Origin: Arthrospiribacter ruber
GTDB taxonomy: Bacteria > Bacteroidota > Bacteroidia > Cytophagales > Cyclobacteriaceae
DNA length: 64,000 nt
NCBI RefSeq assembly: GCF_019343195.1
Contig: NZ_RPHB01000010.1
Span: forward strand, 124,001-188,000
Direction: 5' to 3'
The translations under genes were made by a program, and so were the position numbers. Of this stretch, positions 34,657 to 44,452 are shown piece by piece; position 1 is the stretch's first letter, and each line of letters opens with the position of its first letter. The notes beneath the pieces are model-generated. The model worked only from the letters and a program-made list of their open reading frames with translations, was not told the origin of the DNA and did not search any database.

Positions 34657-37600
34657 ATGAAAAAAACATTTATTTACCTTATTTTCTGTATTCTGATTTT
34701 TCAGCCTGTCAAGGCACAAGTCTTTCAGTTTAACAGAATCATCAAAGGACTCGATCTGCCTTCGGATAATGTATTTGAAATTATTCAAGACAATGAGGGG
34801 AAGATGTGGTTCAATACTTCCTTGGGTGTTTTTTCTCAGATGGCTTTTTCACTTATCCACTTCCTGACAGCATCAATGCTCAGCTCGAATCCAGAGTAGG
34901 CCTGCTAAAAGATGGAGAGGGGAGGATATGGATATACAACCATACCGGTTCGCTCAAAGCTTTTTATTGGGATTATTATCAATGGAGGGAATACCAATTC
35001 CCCCAGGAGATAATGGAAAATGTCAACCTGAGCCAAATAAAGATTCTCATTGAAGGTAAGGGTGAAAATGCTGTCATGGTATTTCAGTCATCAGGTTTTC
35101 TAGCGGTAAAAATGCAAAGAGAATGGGATTTTGCATCATTTCAGTACAATCAAGTTGGTTATCTTCAATCTATCTTTGAGAATGATGGAGCTCCCATTTT
35201 ATTATTTCAACATCACGCTTATCGATGGGGGCAAGCAGGATTGGAGAGGTTTGAACTGCAAGGACTTGAATTGCCATCACCTGTTTCTCACATAAAATTT
35301 GATGAAAAAAGACAAAGCTATTTTTTCCTAGGTCCGGATTTTCTGGCTTCAGGTAAACAGCTAAATATGCCTGAAATCATTCACCATACCGGTTTTACCA
35401 GAAATACCTACAGCCTTACGGATTATAGTGGGCTTCAAATAGTTAATGGAATAGTTTTTTTTCATTACAACTCTCATTTGTACAAACTGGATTTGGATAA
35501 AGAAAGCATTATGGAAATTGATGCTTTTGAAGAATTGAAATCTTACAATATATATTATGCCTACATCGATAGGGAAGACATTATCTGGTTAGGTTCTCAT
35601 AGAGGTGTATTGAACATCAAATCCCTGAGATTTCAAAATTTCAAATTCAATCCTTTGCTGGATGATGAGGTGACGGCTTTGATGGAGTTGGAGCCTGGGA
35701 AGTTTCTTTTGGGCTTTAATAATGGCCTACAGCTATTTTCCAAAACAGGAGTAAAGACTGTTGTAGAGGATCAAAGGCTAAGAGGTCAGCCTAGAAATAG
35801 GGTAACTAATTTTTCTAAAGACAAAAATGGTATTGTATGGTTTTCTTCCAATCTGGAAGGATTAGGCCGGTTTGATCCTAAAACACAACAAGTGACTTAT
35901 TCTCCCAGCCCTTTGGAAAAATTTGTCACAGCGGTGTATGCCTTGGGCGACTCGCTTTATGTAGTGAGTAGGGACAGAGTTTATCTTTCAAATATCAGAA
36001 ACATTGGAAAAATGCATTATGATAATGATATCACTGAGATGTTTTTGAAAAGACTAGGTCAGGAGGAAGCGTTTTTTAGAAAAGTAGGCTTTTTGAAAGA
36101 TGGGAGGATAGTATTTATGCAAGGAGGAAGCAATCTGTTCAAGGACGGCTTGTATGAGGATGAAGAAATGGTGACAGTTGTAGGCTTTGATTTTTTGGAT
36201 TTAGGGAATTCGGTACTTTTTGGCACCGAACAGGGATTGAAGATATGGGAAGACGGTAAGTTTTCCTTTTGGGAATTAAATGGTCAGCAGATCAGAAGGC
36301 CCATCTATGCGCTTTTGAAAGATAGTAGAGGGAATGTCTGGATAGGTACAGATAAAGGGGTCTACAAATATGATGGAGTCACATTAAGGAATTTTGACGA
36401 AAAAAGCGGACTCTCTGGATCTGAAATTAATAGGGGGGCTTTCAAGGAAGCGATGGATGGAAGAATATACATCGGTACTCAGAGAGGGCTTTCCGTTTAT
36501 TACCCAGAAGAGGATATTACCTGGAACTTTAAGCCATTTGTAAAAATGGGGAAAATAAGTCTGGTAAGCGATCCTGAGGAGGATTTCAATCCATCCAAAA
36601 TTCCTTTTAATAAGAACTCTGTCAGGGTTGATTTTGATGCTGTGTCGTTTTTGCAGGTAGCAGATCTGGTGGTTTCTTACAAGTTGGACGGATATCATGA
36701 AGATTGGGTAGAATCAGTCAATCCAAGAAACAATTATCTTTACTTCAATAATCTTCCGGCCGGTGAATACCAACTGCAATTGAGGGCAGGACTGAGAGGT
36801 CTTGATGTATCTGATGCTGTCAGCTCAGTGAAATTTACCATATTACAGCCTATCTATATGCAAGCTTGGTTCATTATTTTGGTTTTGTTTGTGTTTTTGG
36901 GTATAGGATTTTTATTGAGTACACTTCTAAGTCAATTCAAAAAGCAGGGAGCCTTAAAGAAAAAGATCGATGAAAAGACAGAAGCTGCTAAAATCACTGA
37001 AGACCAGTTTAGAAACGTATGGAACAGTTCCCAAGATGGCTTGGTGATATCCGTAGAAGGAGGAAAGATACTTTTTGCAAATCCTGCGATGGCCCGCTTG
37101 GCAGGAATCGATGTCAATAGGATTTCAGAACCGAATATTACAGATCTTTTCTCCGACCCTGATTATTATTTTGATCAGCGGGGAAAAATGCTTGAAATGC
37201 TAAGCCAATCAAATGGGCAGGTGGTAAAATCCGAAATGAAAATGCCGTTTAAATCAGGACTCAAAGATGTGGAATTTTATATCACTTTCCTAAGCTCTAA
37301 TATAGGAGGTAAAAAAGTATTGCTGAGCGTATTTCGTGATATCACTGCTACCAAAAGATATGAAGAAAGTCTGGAACTTGCCAAAGAAAAGGCCGAAGAA
37401 TCCAATAGGGTAAAGACCAGCTTTCTGGCCAATATCAGTCACGAAATCCGCACCCCGTTAAATGGGATTCTGGGTACAGCAGAGAATATCATGATGGAAA
37501 GACAGGATGATGAACCTCTTGTCAACCAGCTTGAAATCATCCGTGAATCCGGAGAAAGGCTCTTGGAGACCATCAACAGTATTCTGGATCTATCAAAGAT

Positions 37601-38087
37601 AGAAGCGAATAAAATGGAGGTCTTGTACACAGAAACCAATCTGAATGACTTCTTAAGCAAGATTTTGGTTCCTTTGAAGTCATTGGCTTTGAAAAAAGGG
37701 CTTGTGCTCAGGTCAAAGTTTGAAACACAGCCTTTTTATGGTGCCATAGATCAGAGATATTTTGAAATGATAGTTAACAATCTCGTGGGCAATGCCATCA
37801 AGTATTCTGAAAAAGGAATGGTACAGGTTTTTCTCCAGGAAAAAGGCGGAATGCTCGAATTTAAGGTTGAAGATCAAGGAATAGGTATAAGTGAAGAATT
37901 TCTTTCCAAAATTTATAGGCCTTTTGAGCAGGAAAGTAGGGGGTATGGCAGGGCTTATGAAGGTTCGGGCTTGGGGTTGGTCATTACAAAAAACCTGATT
38001 TCACTTATGAAAGGAGAAATCAAGGTTGAAAGTGAGAAAGGCGTAGGAACCTGTGTGACAGTTTTGCTACCTCTACACCCAAATTGA
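34657..38087 (+). pseudogene. Propeller-type sensor histidine kinase, one-base frameshift
   Basis: Two overlapping frames make one protein. Frame 1 starts at 34657 with a signal peptide (FCILIFQPVKAQ) and the first propeller blade (LPSDNVFEIIQDNEGKMWFN). At the T6 run 34829-34834 it is lost and the rest continues one frame over (FFSDGFFTYPLPDS). Restoring one T gives a 1,143-aa protein. Layout: Reg_prop propeller to about residue 590, Y_Y_Y domain (VSYKLDGYHEDWVESVNPRN), one membrane helix, PAS, HisKA (FLANISHEIRTPLNG), ATPase (NNLVGNAIKYSEKG, DQGIGIS, GSGLGLVIT). It lacks receiver and AraC domains. It may be a sequencing error, a true mutation or a slippage-controlled gene. A receiver-kinase gene follows after 52 bases. 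Confidence 0.85.
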
Positions 38088-38139
38088 TTTTTGGTATTGA
38101 AATTATCTAGTATTTTGCAGACTCTTATAAGCAGCTTAT

Positions 38140-39318
38140 ATGTTTCCATTAAGGATTTTGATCACGGAAGATGACCATGTCTCCGCGCTTTTGCTCAAAA
38201 AAGCCCTAGAAAAAAACAATCACCACATCATAGGTATCTCGGATTCCGGGGAAAGGGCATTGGAAATTCTTGAAGAAAGTCCGGCTGACATAGTCATGAT
38301 GGACATCAACCTGGCAGGAGAGCTTGACGGTATACGTACTACTGAAATTATCAATGAGAAATATGACATACCTGTCGTTTACCTCAGCGCCAGCACGGAT
38401 GCTGAAACCCTCTCCAAGGTAGTAGGGACAAATCCGTCAGCCTATGTCATCAAGCCCTTCAATATCCGCGAACTCAATATGGTGATTGAGCTGGCAATCT
38501 TTAAGGACAGAAAGGAAAAGGAGCTTCAGAAGCTCAATAATGAACTGGAAGAAAAAGTCAAACAGAGAACTGCAGACCTTGCGGAAGCCAATAAAGAACT
38601 TACCCGCGCTTTGGAGAAAGAAAGAGAGATAGGTGAATTGAAATCGCGGATTGTCCTAAACGTGTCTCATGGGTTTAAGACACCTCTTACATCCATTCTC
38701 AGTTCGGCCCAGCTGCTTCAGAAATACGCCGAAAGGGATCACCCTTTCAAAGCTAAAATTATGAAGCATGCCGACAAAATAGAAAACTCTGTAAGGAGCT
38801 TAAACAGCCTTCTTACTTCTGTGTTGTTCTTTGGGAAGGCTGATGCCAACAAAATTGATTATAAGCCACATAAAATGTTTTTGATGGCAATGTTCAATGA
38901 AGTGGTGGATGTAGTACGTGCTGGAAGTGAAAATGATGTAAAGATCAATTTCAAACAAGGTAAGCTTCCTAAGACCATAGTGTCAGATCACGACCTTTTG
39001 TACCAGATTTTCGAAAACCTGCTGTCCAATGCCGTGAAATATTCCAAAGATGGCCAGGAAGTAGATTTTGAAGTCTATGAGGAAGAGGGAATTTTGAAAG
39101 GAGTGATAAGGGATAGGGGGATTGGAATCCCTGAAAAGGAACATGACCAGCTATTTGACCGTTTCTTTAGAGCAAAAAACGTAGGAATCATAGAGGGTTC
39201 CGGTTTAGGATTGTCCATTGTAAAAAAATGTATAGACGTATTGAAAGGTGATATCACCTTTGATAGCCGACAAGGTAAAGGAACAACTTTCTACGTCTCC
39301 ATACCCATTACCAAATAA
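38140..39318 (+). CDS. Receiver-histidine kinase hybrid with altered H-box
   Basis: 392 aa. Residues 1-120 are a receiver domain: DD at 11-12, Asp55 in IVMMDINLAG, Ser/Ala in VVYLSAS, Lys105 in YVIKPFN. A coiled-coil linker (about 120-165) leads to a HisKA-type helix with His177 in NVSHGFKTPLTSI, then an ATPase domain (ENLLSNAVKYSKDG, DRGIGIPEKE, GSGLGLSIVKK). The residue after the phospho-His is Gly178 instead of the usual Glu/Asp, which normally acts as catalytic base. No membrane segment, so it is cytoplasmic. It is followed after two bases by an ABC transporter operon. Confidence 0.9.
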   Translation: MFPLRILITEDDHVSALLLKKALEKNNHHIIGISDSGERALEILEESPADIVMMDINLAGELDGIRTTEIINEKYDIPVVYLSASTDAETLSKVVGTNPSAYVIKPFNIRELNMVIELAIFKDRKEKELQKLNNELEEKVKQRTADLAEANKELTRALEKEREIGELKSRIVLNVSHGFKTPLTSILSSAQLLQKYAERDHPFKAKIMKHADKIENSVRSLNSLLTSVLFFGKADANKIDYKPHKMFLMAMFNEVVDVVRAGSENDVKINFKQGKLPKTIVSDHDLLYQIFENLLSNAVKYSKDGQEVDFEVYEEEGILKGVIRDRGIGIPEKEHDQLFDRFFRAKNVGIIEGSGLGLSIVKKCIDVLKGDITFDSRQGKGTTFYVSIPITK

Positions 39319-39320
39319 CT

Positions 39321-39953
39321 ATGCTTGAAGCAAAAAATCTGGAATTTTATTATCAAGAAAACCAAAAGTTCAATATACCTGACATCCTGTTAAAGCCTGG
39401 AGAGCAATTACTCATTATAGGGGCTTCAGGCAGTGGGAAGACTACTATTTTGAATATGCTAGGGGGGCTATTGAAGCCACTTAAGGGAGAGATTAACATA
39501 GATGGCACTTCCCTCTATTCACTTTCCGGTGCCAAGTTAGATAAATTCAGAGGTAAAAACATCGGGATCATTTTCCAAAAACCTCACATACTAGCTCCGT
39601 TGACAGTGGAGGAAAACCTAAAGCTTGCGAATTTTTTCTCAGGAAAAAACAGTGATAAAATCGATGGGATACTCAAAGAGCTGGGAATCTTCGAGAAGAA
39701 AAAATCCCGTGTCAATACCCTTTCAGAAGGGGAAGCGCAAAGGGTTTCCATTGCAAGGGCTTTGGCCAACAGTCCGAAACTTATTCTGGCAGATGAGCCA
39801 ACAGCAAGTCTAGACGATGCCAATGCCGCAACGGTGGTAAAGTTACTGAAAGAACAAGCCGAAAAGTTCAATGCTGCTTTGGTCATTGTCACGCATGACC
39901 AAAGGGTGAAAGATCATATTTCCAACCAAATCACGATGGGAGGTGTAGCATGA
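39321..39953 (+). CDS. LolD/MacB-type ABC transporter ATPase
   Basis: 210 aa. Walker A GASGSGKTTIL, Q-loop GIIFQKPHIL, signature LSEGEAQRVSIARAL, Walker B LILADEPTASLD, H-loop IVTHDQ. It powers the FtsX-type permease whose start overlaps its stop by four bases. This class drives efflux or lipoprotein/peptide extraction rather than import. Starts two bases after the receiver-kinase gene, so all are probably one operon. Confidence 0.92.
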   Translation: MLEAKNLEFYYQENQKFNIPDILLKPGEQLLIIGASGSGKTTILNMLGGLLKPLKGEINIDGTSLYSLSGAKLDKFRGKNIGIIFQKPHILAPLTVEENLKLANFFSGKNSDKIDGILKELGIFEKKKSRVNTLSEGEAQRVSIARALANSPKLILADEPTASLDDANAATVVKLLKEQAEKFNAALVIVTHDQRVKDHISNQITMGGVA

Positions 39954-41176
39954 ACATGTTGAAACTAAGCTGGAAATATTTGATATCAAAACCATTGAAT
40001 ACTGGTTTGAATATCCTCTTACTTGCCCTGGGTTTGGCAATCATTACGGTTCTGATTTTGATTCAAGATCAGTTTGAAAACAAAATGACCAAAGATGCCC
40101 AAGGAATTGATCTTGTAGTGGGGGCAAAAGGCAGCCCACTCCAGTTGATCCTATCCAGTGTGTACCATATTGATTTTCCGACCGGCAATATTGAAATGGA
40201 TGATGCCGCTCCTTTGCTTCGCAACAGGCTGATCAAAAATGTAATTCCTCTGGGATTGGGGGATAACTATCAAGGGTACAGGATAGTAGGGACCAATTAC
40301 GACTACCTGGATCTATATGAAGCAGGACTTCAGGAAGGGCAAAGATGGGAAAAACCGTTTGAGGTAGTGCTCGGCCATGAAGTGGCCACAAAACTGGATT
40401 TGAAGGTCGGAGACAATTTTGTAGGTTCCCACGGAATAGGAAGCAGTAGTCATGAGCATGACGAGCACCCTTACACCATTACTGGGATTTTGGAACCCAT
40501 GAACAATGTGCTGGATAAGCTTGTCCTTACCAGCATTGAATCGGTATGGTACACCCATGACGAAGACCATGATCATTCCAAGTTTGAAGCAAAAGTAGCG
40601 ACAACAGGCTTCCCGGACCCTGGGGATGAAGATAGAGAGCTGACTTCTCTTTTGGTGCAGTATAGAAATCCAATGGCTGCAGTACAGCTGCCAAGGATGA
40701 TCAATAGCCGAACAAACCTTCAAGCAGCCTCTCCTTCTTTTGAAATTTCCAGACTGTTTGAGTTGTTGGGCATAGGGGTAAAGCTGATACAGGGTTTGGC
40801 CTTTGTCATCATCGTGATAGCCGGTTTGAGTATTTTCATTGCACTGTTCAATTCCCTAAAAGAAAGGAAATATGATTTGGCAGTGATGAGAACCTTAGGT
40901 GCTTCCAGTGGGCAGTTGTTTTTCCATATTGTCTTGGAGGGAGTAATTCTTACCTTCCTTGGAGCCGTAGTAGGAATGGGAATGGGGCACCTTTTCCTAA
41001 GTATTATCGTTAGCCTCAATGAACAAGGGGCTGTCAGCAGTCTTAGTGCATCTGTATTTCTGGTAGAAGAATTGTATATACTGGCATATGCGATAATAGT
41101 AGGTATTCTTGCCTCTCTTATCCCCGCTTGGAACGCTTATCAAACAGATATTGCCAAGCAGCTCACAAAATCTTAA
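39950..41176 (+). CDS. FtsX/MacB-type ABC permease with histidine-rich periplasmic loop
   Basis: 408 aa. One N-terminal membrane segment (ILLLALGLAIITVLILI), a large periplasmic domain of about 240 residues, then three C-terminal membrane segments (LIQGLAFVIIVIAGLSIFIA, VILTFLGAVVGMGMGHLFLS, LYILAYAIIVGILASLIPAW). The periplasmic part has the metal-binding-looking runs SSSHEHDEHPY (about residue 165) and THDEDHDHSKF. Such His/Asp clusters suggest a divalent-metal link, perhaps zinc. Start overlaps the ATPase stop (ATGA). Confidence 0.9.
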   Translation: MNMLKLSWKYLISKPLNTGLNILLLALGLAIITVLILIQDQFENKMTKDAQGIDLVVGAKGSPLQLILSSVYHIDFPTGNIEMDDAAPLLRNRLIKNVIPLGLGDNYQGYRIVGTNYDYLDLYEAGLQEGQRWEKPFEVVLGHEVATKLDLKVGDNFVGSHGIGSSSHEHDEHPYTITGILEPMNNVLDKLVLTSIESVWYTHDEDHDHSKFEAKVATTGFPDPGDEDRELTSLLVQYRNPMAAVQLPRMINSRTNLQAASPSFEISRLFELLGIGVKLIQGLAFVIIVIAGLSIFIALFNSLKERKYDLAVMRTLGASSGQLFFHIVLEGVILTFLGAVVGMGMGHLFLSIIVSLNEQGAVSSLSASVFLVEELYILAYAIIVGILASLIPAWNAYQTDIAKQLTKS

Positions 41177-41195
41177 TTTCGAACCCAAATTAGAA

Positions 41196-41645
41196 ATGAT
41201 TAAAAATATGATGATTAAAAGAACCTTTCTTTCCCTGATATTCATATTGGCAATGGGGCTGGCGTATGGCCAATCTTCCCAAAGTGTGTGGAGAGACCTG
41301 TCAGAGGTTACCTACAAGATAGGTCAGGATGAATTCGGGGAATTGTACATACCTGTATTTGGAGATAAAATCAAAAGTCTGGAAGGAAAAACAGTGGAGG
41401 CAGATGGATATATCATACCATTTGAAGGTATGTTTAAGCCTGAACACATTATCCTTTCTTCATTGCCCTTGGCGGAATGTTTCTTTTGTGGATCAGGAGG
41501 GCCAGAGACCGTGATGGAAGTAATGATGAAAAATCCTATCAAGTATACTTCTAAGAGGGTGAAGGTAAGGGGGACGCTTACACTTAATGACTCAGATCCC
41601 GAAAAGCTCATGTATATTCTGAAAAATGCAGAATTGCTAAACTGA
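41196..41645 (+). CDS. Small secreted DUF3299-like protein
   Basis: About 149 aa from ATG 41196 (ATG 41208 or 41211 also possible). A signal peptide (LSLIFILAMGLAYGQ) is followed by a domain with LEGKTVEADGYIIPFEGMF, LPLAECFFCGSGGPETVMEV and KRVKVRGTLTLN, resembling DUF3299 proteins, which have Cys near the middle. Such proteins are found with ABC permeases in metal-related clusters in other bacteria. It lies 20 bases after the permease. Confidence 0.7.
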   Translation: MIKNMMIKRTFLSLIFILAMGLAYGQSSQSVWRDLSEVTYKIGQDEFGELYIPVFGDKIKSLEGKTVEADGYIIPFEGMFKPEHIILSSLPLAECFFCGSGGPETVMEVMMKNPIKYTSKRVKVRGTLTLNDSDPEKLMYILKNAELLN

Positions 41646-41646
41646 A

Positions 41647-41678
41647 AAAAAAAGCTCTCAATTTTGAGAGCTTTTTTG
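41647..41678. terminator. Bidirectional terminator between convergent genes
   Basis: GCTCTCA (41654-41660) pairs with TGAGAGC (41665-41671), flanked by A- and T-runs, so it serves both the DUF3299-like gene and the aminotransferase gene; the latter's stop lies inside it. Confidence 0.85.
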
Positions 41679-42482
41679 TTCCATTTTTGCAAAGGAATCT
41701 ATAAGTTGCAATGTCTTTGTTCCTACTTTTCCCGATCCTATTTTCCGGTCCCCCAGTTTTGTTACAGGAAGAATTTTTTTGGTAGTAGAGGTGATGAACG
41801 CCTCCTCAGCATGGATTAGTTCCTCAAAGCTTACGGGCCTTATTTTCACTTCCGGTGCAAGCTCTATTACCCTCTTCCGAGTAATGCCATGAAGGATATG
41901 TTGATCAGGGGTAGCGATTTCTCCGTCTTTTATGATGAAAATATTCGATCGGGAGCTCTCAGAAACCTGTCCATTGAGGTGGTATAAGACATCTTCGGCT
42001 CCTTCTTTTTTCCAGATATTACTGTGCCATACAGGGAAGGCATAATTGGTTGTCTTGATATCAGCAATATACCTGACATGCTCTATAGGGAGAAGTTTGA
42101 TCCCTTTTTCGTATTTCTCTGTAGATGGAAAGTCAAGCGCTTCGTTGAATATGAACAGGCTTCCATTTGTAGGAGAAAAGTGGTTGTCCGATACCCCTCC
42201 CGTCAAAAGCATCCTGATTCCTCCATCCGACAGGTCATTTTTATCAATCAGTTCCCTGATAATTGCTTCCAATTCTAATTTTGAAAATTTTAGGCTGAGA
42301 TGTGTCTTTTCAGCAGAGCGGATGAATCTGTCCAAATAATCACTCAAAAACAGAGGTGTATAATTGGAAGTCCTGAAAAAATCAAAAATTCCATAGCCTC
42401 TGATAAGGCCAATATCCATTGGATGCAGATGAGCTGATTGAGATGTTACGATTTGGTCTTGGGCAAAACAAAATTCTTTCAT
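41658..42482 (-). CDS. Class IV aminotransferase (PLP, branched-chain/D-amino-acid type)
   Basis: 274 aa. The fold-type IV features are DIGLIRGYGIFDFFRT near the N-terminus, catalytic Lys in YIADIKTTNYAFPV, the ESSRSNIFIIKDGEIATP phosphate/cofactor strand and ILHGITRKRVIELA, then EEAFITSTTKKILPV. Substrate cannot be fixed between IlvE, D-amino-acid transaminase and PabC-like lyase roles. Convergent with the DUF3299-like gene. Confidence 0.85.
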   Translation of the reverse strand: MKEFCFAQDQIVTSQSAHLHPMDIGLIRGYGIFDFFRTSNYTPLFLSDYLDRFIRSAEKTHLSLKFSKLELEAIIRELIDKNDLSDGGIRMLLTGGVSDNHFSPTNGSLFIFNEALDFPSTEKYEKGIKLLPIEHVRYIADIKTTNYAFPVWHSNIWKKEGAEDVLYHLNGQVSESSRSNIFIIKDGEIATPDQHILHGITRKRVIELAPEVKIRPVSFEELIHAEEAFITSTTKKILPVTKLGDRKIGSGKVGTKTLQLIDSFAKMEQKSSQN

Positions 42483-42708
42483 AGTAGGATGAGTTGTGGT
42501 TTAAAATTAACCAAACCAATAAATCTTTGTGTTAATGCAGTAAAGAAATATTTTTAGATAATAGGAATCGATAAATAATTTGTAAATTGGGATTATTAAA
42601 TAATTATTACAATTAAAAAATGGATTATATTTAGCCCATAATTGTATTTATAAATAATTACTGTTTTTATAAAATAAGTGCTACCTTGCAGTGCCAAACA
42701 ACGTAAAT

Positions 42709-43143
42709 ATGAAAAACATTTTTATCAGTATAAGCTGTTTTATTTGTTTTACATTAATACTTTCTTCCTGTCGAAGCCAAGAAACTTCCAATGAAGAGCT
42801 CCGTGACGAAGTGATTGCTATACATGATGAGGTAATGCCCAAAATGGGGGATCTGAAGTCATTGCGAAAGGAGATTTTGAAAATCTCAGAGGCCCTTCAA
42901 GAAGAAGATACTGTGGCTAACTCCGAAAAGATCAGAGAGTTGAGTCAGCTTGCCGATAGGATGGATCAGGCTTTTGATGGAATGTTTGTCTGGATGAGAC
43001 AGTACAAGCCCTCATCAGAAGAGATGTCAGATGAAGAATACAGGAATTACCTTCTTGACCAAAAAGATAAGGTCAAAAAGGTAAATGAGGATATCAAAGA
43101 AAGTATGGCCGAGGCAAGAAATGTTTTAGGAAAAAAAGATTAA
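42709..43143 (+). CDS. Hypothetical lipoprotein, helical, 144 aa
   Basis: Start ATG 42709 (MKNIFISISCFICFTLIL) gives a lipoprotein signal with lipobox LSSC. The mature protein is almost entirely charged, helical and probably coiled (EVIAIHDEVMPKMGDLKSLR, KEILKISEALQ). Similar proteins in this phylum carry a misleading 'viral A-type inclusion' label. The AT-rich upstream region (42483-42708) holds no clear promoter. No function is assigned. Confidence 0.75.
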   Translation: MKNIFISISCFICFTLILSSCRSQETSNEELRDEVIAIHDEVMPKMGDLKSLRKEILKISEALQEEDTVANSEKIRELSQLADRMDQAFDGMFVWMRQYKPSSEEMSDEEYRNYLLDQKDKVKKVNEDIKESMAEARNVLGKKD

Positions 43144-43266
43144 TTTGATTTTGCTTTTCTTTGCGTATAGCTTCAATTCTTAGGGTTGTATGTCATGTCG
43201 AATTAATTTCTTTTGGTAATGGTGAAAATTTTCGTGGATACATAAATTTTTATCTTTTTATCTAAG

Positions 43267-43716
43267 TTATTGACTCTCCTGTAAATACTCCCCTACAGTA
43301 TTGGCGTCAATCAGCCCTTCTTTATTTCCCCAAATATTGTATATGTAGGTCATGATCTGGGCGATCTCCATATTGGTCAATCTTGGATTCGAAGGCATCA
43401 CCTGGTCATAAACCACACCATTGACTACTATTTCACCTTTTTGTCCATGTTTGATTATCCGGGCAGTCCTTCCTATATCTTCTTTCATATAATCTGAAGG
43501 GTTTAAGGGAGGAATAAGCTTTCCCAAACCTGTTCCGTCTTTTTGATGACAGTTGGCGCAATAGCTGTCGTACAAGACCTTTCCTTCTATGGCATATTGT
43601 AGGACTTTTGTATCCTTGATGGACGCAAGAGAGTTTTCATCTTTTTTTGATGGTTGGCATGCACAAAGGATACAAAAGGCGAAGAAGAATATAAGCCAAA
43701 AAGAATTTTTACCCAT
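43267..43716 (-). CDS. Membrane-anchored class I cytochrome c
   Basis: 149 aa. A lipoprotein-type signal (FWLIFFFAFCILCACQPS) anchors it. The haem site is YCANCHQKDGTGLG, and the likely axial Met is in DQVMPSNPRLT, followed by IAQIMTYIYNIWG. It carries electrons in the periplasm, for a terminal oxidase or similar. Its start overlaps the end of the SCO gene by eight bases. Confidence 0.9.
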   Translation of the reverse strand: MGKNSFWLIFFFAFCILCACQPSKKDENSLASIKDTKVLQYAIEGKVLYDSYCANCHQKDGTGLGKLIPPLNPSDYMKEDIGRTARIIKHGQKGEIVVNGVVYDQVMPSNPRLTNMEIAQIMTYIYNIWGNKEGLIDANTVGEYLQESQ

Positions 43717-44377
43717 CTGAAGGAAGCAATTTAGGGATGTCGCGCATTAGTTTATTGACCTGATCCTCTTTGGTGCCATCATAAACGCCTCGGATCCTCC
43801 CTTTTTGGTCGACCAGTACAAAAGCTCCTGAATGTAATATGCCTCCTGGTTCTGACTGATCGGACATGGCAGTAGTAAGGTAACTGGTTTGGCCTATTTC
43901 GAAGATTTTCTCCTGATCTCCCGTTAGGAAATGCCAGGTTTTATCATCCTCTACACCGATTCTGTAAGCATAATCTTTAAGTAATTCTTCCGTATCATGT
44001 TCCGGATCAAGGGTATGGCTGAGAATCATGAAATTGTCATTGTCCCCAAATTTTTCATACACCCTAAGCATCTGTGTTTTCATGATTGGGCAGATTGTAG
44101 GGCAGGTAGTAAAAAAGAAGTCTGCAACATACACTTTACCATCAGTGGTATAATTGCTTATTTCCCGACCTTCCTGATTGGTGAATTTGAAATCTGCGAT
44201 CTTGTGGTAGATGGTGTCCTTTACCACTTTACCTTCCATTTCAAACTCATTGATATGGGAGTGTCCCAAAATAGGCAAAGCTTTGTTTTGGTCTTCTTCT
44301 TTTTCTTTGTTTCCGGAATCGCAGCTGCTGAAAGCCAACACGATAAGGAATATTCCTAAAATTTTTTCCAGTTTCAT
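43709..44377 (-). CDS. SCO1/SenC-family copper-insertion protein
   Basis: 222 aa. A lipoprotein signal with lipobox FSSC is followed by a thioredoxin-like domain whose copper-binding CxxxC is FFTTCPTICPIMKTQM; the distal His ligand is in MILSHTLDPEHDT. It helps assemble the CuA site of cytochrome oxidase, or acts in redox control. It lies between hemJ and the cytochrome c gene on the minus strand. Confidence 0.93.
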   Translation of the reverse strand: MKLEKILGIFLIVLAFSSCDSGNKEKEEDQNKALPILGHSHINEFEMEGKVVKDTIYHKIADFKFTNQEGREISNYTTDGKVYVADFFFTTCPTICPIMKTQMLRVYEKFGDNDNFMILSHTLDPEHDTEELLKDYAYRIGVEDDKTWHFLTGDQEKIFEIGQTSYLTTAMSDQSEPGGILHSGAFVLVDQKGRIRGVYDGTKEDQVNKLMRDIPKLLPSDG

Positions 44378-44452
44378 ATCGAGATATTTTTATTTAAGGA
44401 GTTTCTTCTTTTCCCCAACAGATTTTAATGCTTGGCAAATTGTTCCATAGAA

